From contig JAPLPE010000041.1 in NCBI GenBank assembly GCA_026400355.1, positions 43,230 through 107,229 of the forward strand: a stretch of 64,000 nucleotides of DNA, given 5' to 3'. The stretch comes from Rhodobacterales bacterium. GTDB taxonomy: Bacteria; Pseudomonadota; Alphaproteobacteria; Rhodobacterales; Rhodobacteraceae. Position numbers and translations under genes: made by a program. Position 1 is the stretch's first letter; the number at the start of each line of letters is the position of its first letter. Below the pieces are notes generated by a model. The model ran no database searches, was not told the DNA's origin, and saw only the letters and a list, made by a program, of their open reading frames with translations. Below, one piece after another: positions 62,083-64,000 of the stretch.

Positions 62083-63042
62083 ATGCTTTTTTCCTATCGC
62101 CTTGACACCAACCGACTTGTGCCGATGCCGCACGGCGATGATCTGCACAGCGCGATCTGGATCGACCTCTACCGCCCGCAGCCCGAACAGGCCGCTGCGG
62201 TTGCGGCGCTGGGCGTCGAGGTCCCGACGCTTGAGGATATGGAGGAAATCGAGATTTCCAACCGCCTCTACCGCGAAGGGGCGAATGAATACATGACCGT
62301 CGTGATCCCCGGACAGGCGGTTGACAAGTCGCAGGTGAGCGGCCCGGTGACATTCATCCTGAACAAGGATCAACTTGTTACCGTTCGCCACCACGCGCCG
62401 AGACCTTTCGAGACATTTCCGGATCGTGCTGACAAGGCCAGTGCTGGCTGCGCGACGCCTCTCCTCCTCTTTATCGGGCTGGTCGAAGAAATCGTGTCCC
62501 GGCAGGCCGACCTGCTGGAAGCGTCCGGCAAGTCACTGGACCAGACCGCTGCCAGCGTCTTTGACGGCAAGGCCGACAGGAACCCACAGCTACTTGAAGA
62601 AGCCCTTGCCGCGATCGGGCGCGAAGGTGAGGTTCTGGCCCGTGTCCGGCTTGGCCTGCTGACGTTGGAACGGATGCTCTCGGTCTTTGGTCTGTGGGAA
62701 CGCGGCGGCAAAGGGGTCCAGAGTCATCGTGAGCATCTCAAAGGTCTGATGCGCGATATTCAGGCCCTTGAAGTGCATGCAGATTTTCTGTCAACGCGGA
62801 TATCTCTTGTCAGTGATATGACGATGGGGATGATCAACCTGTCGCAGAACATCACGATCCGGATCGTTTCGGTCGTGGCAGCCCTGTTCCTGCCGCCGAC
62901 GCTGATCGCGTCCATCTACGGCATGAACTTTGAATTCATGCCGGAACTCGCGTTCGTCTGGGGCTACCCGATGGCACTCCTGCTCATGGTCTGCTCGGCG
63001 TTCTTTACCTGGGCCTATTTCAAATGGAAGGGCTGGCTTTAG
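62083..63042 (+). CDS. corA: CorA-family magnesium channel
   Basis: Magnesium/cobalt channel of 319 residues. Cytosolic domain of about 250 residues, then two transmembrane helices with the family signature IYGMNFEFMPEL between them (Gly-Met-Asn selectivity filter) and a basic C-terminus YFKWKGWL. Homopentamer in the inner membrane. Start ATG 62083. The end overlaps the convergent DUF1045 gene by four bases. Confidence 0.93.
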   Translation: MLFSYRLDTNRLVPMPHGDDLHSAIWIDLYRPQPEQAAAVAALGVEVPTLEDMEEIEISNRLYREGANEYMTVVIPGQAVDKSQVSGPVTFILNKDQLVTVRHHAPRPFETFPDRADKASAGCATPLLLFIGLVEEIVSRQADLLEASGKSLDQTAASVFDGKADRNPQLLEEALAAIGREGEVLARVRLGLLTLERMLSVFGLWERGGKGVQSHREHLKGLMRDIQALEVHADFLSTRISLVSDMTMGMINLSQNITIRIVSVVAALFLPPTLIASIYGMNFEFMPELAFVWGYPMALLLMVCSAFFTWAYFKWKGWL

Positions 63043-63731
63043 GGCCGGCCCGTCAGCGTGAGCCGGTTGAAAAGGCGGAACCCTCCGCTGGCCTGTTGGC
63101 CCACAAGGCAGATGCTGTCCACCCGGAAAGGGCCGGTCGTGAAGGGGGCGGTCAGCGGGGTCAGCAGATCGCGTAGGACCGGGGCTTCGGTCGGCGCAAG
63201 CCGTCCGGTCAGCGTGAAGTGGGCGTGGAATTGGTCCATCACATAGGGATAGCCCCAGCGGGTCAGATATTCCTCTTGTTTCGACGTCAGCCCCACAGCG
63301 CGCCGGCGGGCGGTTTCTTCAGGCGGTGCAGGGGCGCGGAAGCGGTCGAGATCAGCGACAACCCGGGCGGCAAGGGCGGCCAGGCGGGTTGTGTCCCCGG
63401 TGGGGGTTAGCGCGAGGAAGCCATCCATTTCGGTCAGTTCTAGCCCCGCGCAGTCAAACGGCGCTTCGCACGCGGCGAGTGTAGCGGCGGCGGCAGTCAG
63501 GTCATCGGGGGAGGTTTCTGCGGCCAGCCGGAAGGGCGGCTTGATGGTGGCGTGAAAGCCGTAGGTCCGCGCGGCGGCGGTCAGCTCGGTTAGAGGGCGG
63601 GGGAGACCTTCAACGGCAGGGTGCGTGACTGCATGGCCGAGAGTGATGTCCCAGCCGAGCCAAGCCGCGCCAAATGCGGCGAAATCGCCCGTCGGGACAA
63701 GGTAGATGGCGTAGCGGACGATTTCGGTCAT
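63039..63731 (-). CDS. DUF1045 protein, 2H phosphoesterase fold
   Basis: Predicted phosphoesterase of 230 residues with the two His-x-Thr motifs of the 2H superfamily: GFHATIKPPF (H60, T62) and QFHAHFTLTG (H171, T173). DUF1045 genes are usually part of phosphonate (C-P lyase) operons; here no phn gene is adjacent, though the organophosphate island lies 30 kb away. Convergent with corA. Start ATG 63731. Confidence 0.88.
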   Translation of the reverse strand: MTEIVRYAIYLVPTGDFAAFGAAWLGWDITLGHAVTHPAVEGLPRPLTELTAAARTYGFHATIKPPFRLAAETSPDDLTAAAATLAACEAPFDCAGLELTEMDGFLALTPTGDTTRLAALAARVVADLDRFRAPAPPEETARRRAVGLTSKQEEYLTRWGYPYVMDQFHAHFTLTGRLAPTEAPVLRDLLTPLTAPFTTGPFRVDSICLVGQQASGGFRLFNRLTLTGRP

Positions 63732-63863
63732 GGCGGGGTCATGGGTTCGGATTGCCCGGTGATGGATAGGTGGCGTGCATGACGAGTGGATGACAGAGGG
63801 GCGGTACGTGCAAGCACGCAGCCTATGCGGGCCGCCGTAGGGTGCGCATCTTGTGCACCTCTA

Positions 63864-64000
63864 GAGCGTGTCGCGTTCATTCGGGTTTGTATCCTGCGGC
63901 GATGAAGTAGTTGAGGCATTCGTCCTCGGTGAAGAGGTTGCAGACGGCGCCTACGGCTTTCCAGAGCTCCTCGTAGGTGCGGGCGGCGGCTTTGCGGAGC
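63864..64000 (-). mobile_element. IS630-type insertion sequence, left end only
   Basis: The element appears to begin after a TA dinucleotide at 63862-63863, the target duplicated by IS630-family elements, with end sequence GAGCGTGTCGCGTTC as probable terminal repeat. It runs off the window, so the right end and full length are unseen. Confidence 0.7.
63877..64000 (-). CDS. IS630-type transposase, C-terminal end
   Basis: The minus strand reads LRKAAARTYEELWKAVGAVCNLFTEDECLNYFIAAGYKPE then stop at 63877-63879. This tail, especially ECLNYFxAAGY, is the usual end of the DDE transposase of IS630-family elements. About 40 residues are visible; the catalytic domain lies outside the window. No evidence of truncation in the part seen. 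Confidence 0.8.
   Translation of the reverse strand, partial: LRKAAARTYEELWKAVGAVCNLFTEDECLNYFIAAGYKPE

Overview
The window is high-GC, densely coded DNA that reads as an alphaproteobacterium of the Rhodobacterales (Rhodobacter/Roseobacter type). The basis is the DUF1285-moxR divergent pair, the FYDLN-type acidic protein next to tRNA-Ala(GGC), many ABC uptake systems, two hydantoinase/oxoprolinase (hyuAB) modules, GC-rich dispersed hairpins and an IS630-type transposase end. This is inference from gene content; no database search was run.

Layout. 1-4356: truncated moxR, DUF1285, a broken secreted-protein gene, an EamA exporter, a frameshifted hydroxypyruvate isomerase and a DUF2798 membrane protein. 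4592-9980: tandem-domain aldehyde dehydrogenase with deoC, a nonsense-interrupted unknown gene, and an AraC regulator. 10269-16336: a uronate-dehydrogenase-like SDR, then a hyuA-hyuB-FAD oxidoreductase operon. 16470-19122: a broken small gene, a GntR regulator with a 26-bp perfect palindrome touching its start codon, a YgjP-like metallopeptidase, the FYDLN protein and tRNA-Ala.

19349-32773 is a phosphodiester-scavenging island. It holds a clear ugpBAEC glycerol-3-phosphate/glycerophosphodiester transporter, a second ABC importer, and hydrolases of four unrelated folds (GDPD, EEP, PHP, calcineurin-like), plus a sugar-phosphate isomerase. Three places in it carry short direct repeats at 11-bp spacing that resemble alphaproteobacterial PhoB boxes. 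Directly beside it, reading the other way, is a three-gene cassette at 32995-35742: a small ribbon-helix-helix protein, a CHAD-domain protein (a polyphosphate-binding family) and a ParA ATPase. My main hypothesis for something undescribed is that this cassette positions or segregates polyphosphate granules, i.e. storage placed next to uptake.

35743-42571: a low-GC gap with a perfect FNR-type box and a possible transposase remnant, a kexin-like RTX protease, a TetR regulator, a GFA-family gene with a small N-terminal deletion, an F420-reductase-like dehydrogenase divergent from a LysR regulator, and an XRE-cupin regulator with a promoter suggesting leaderless translation. 42609-55159: one long operon with a family-5 (peptide/opine type) ABC transporter, a GAF protein, hyuA, hyuB, an Asp/Glu/hydantoin racemase, an M24 peptidase and an MDR dehydrogenase, suggesting uptake and ring opening of a cyclic imide or hydantoin-like compound. 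55406-62004: transglutaminase/DUF2126, circularly permuted ATP-grasp plus alpha-E, and a second transglutaminase, a predicted peptide-modification system. 62083-64000: CorA, a DUF1045 2H phosphoesterase and the left end of an IS630 element.

Five genes are broken by different kinds of lesion, so either this genome is decaying locally or the assembly contains errors; both are flagged.
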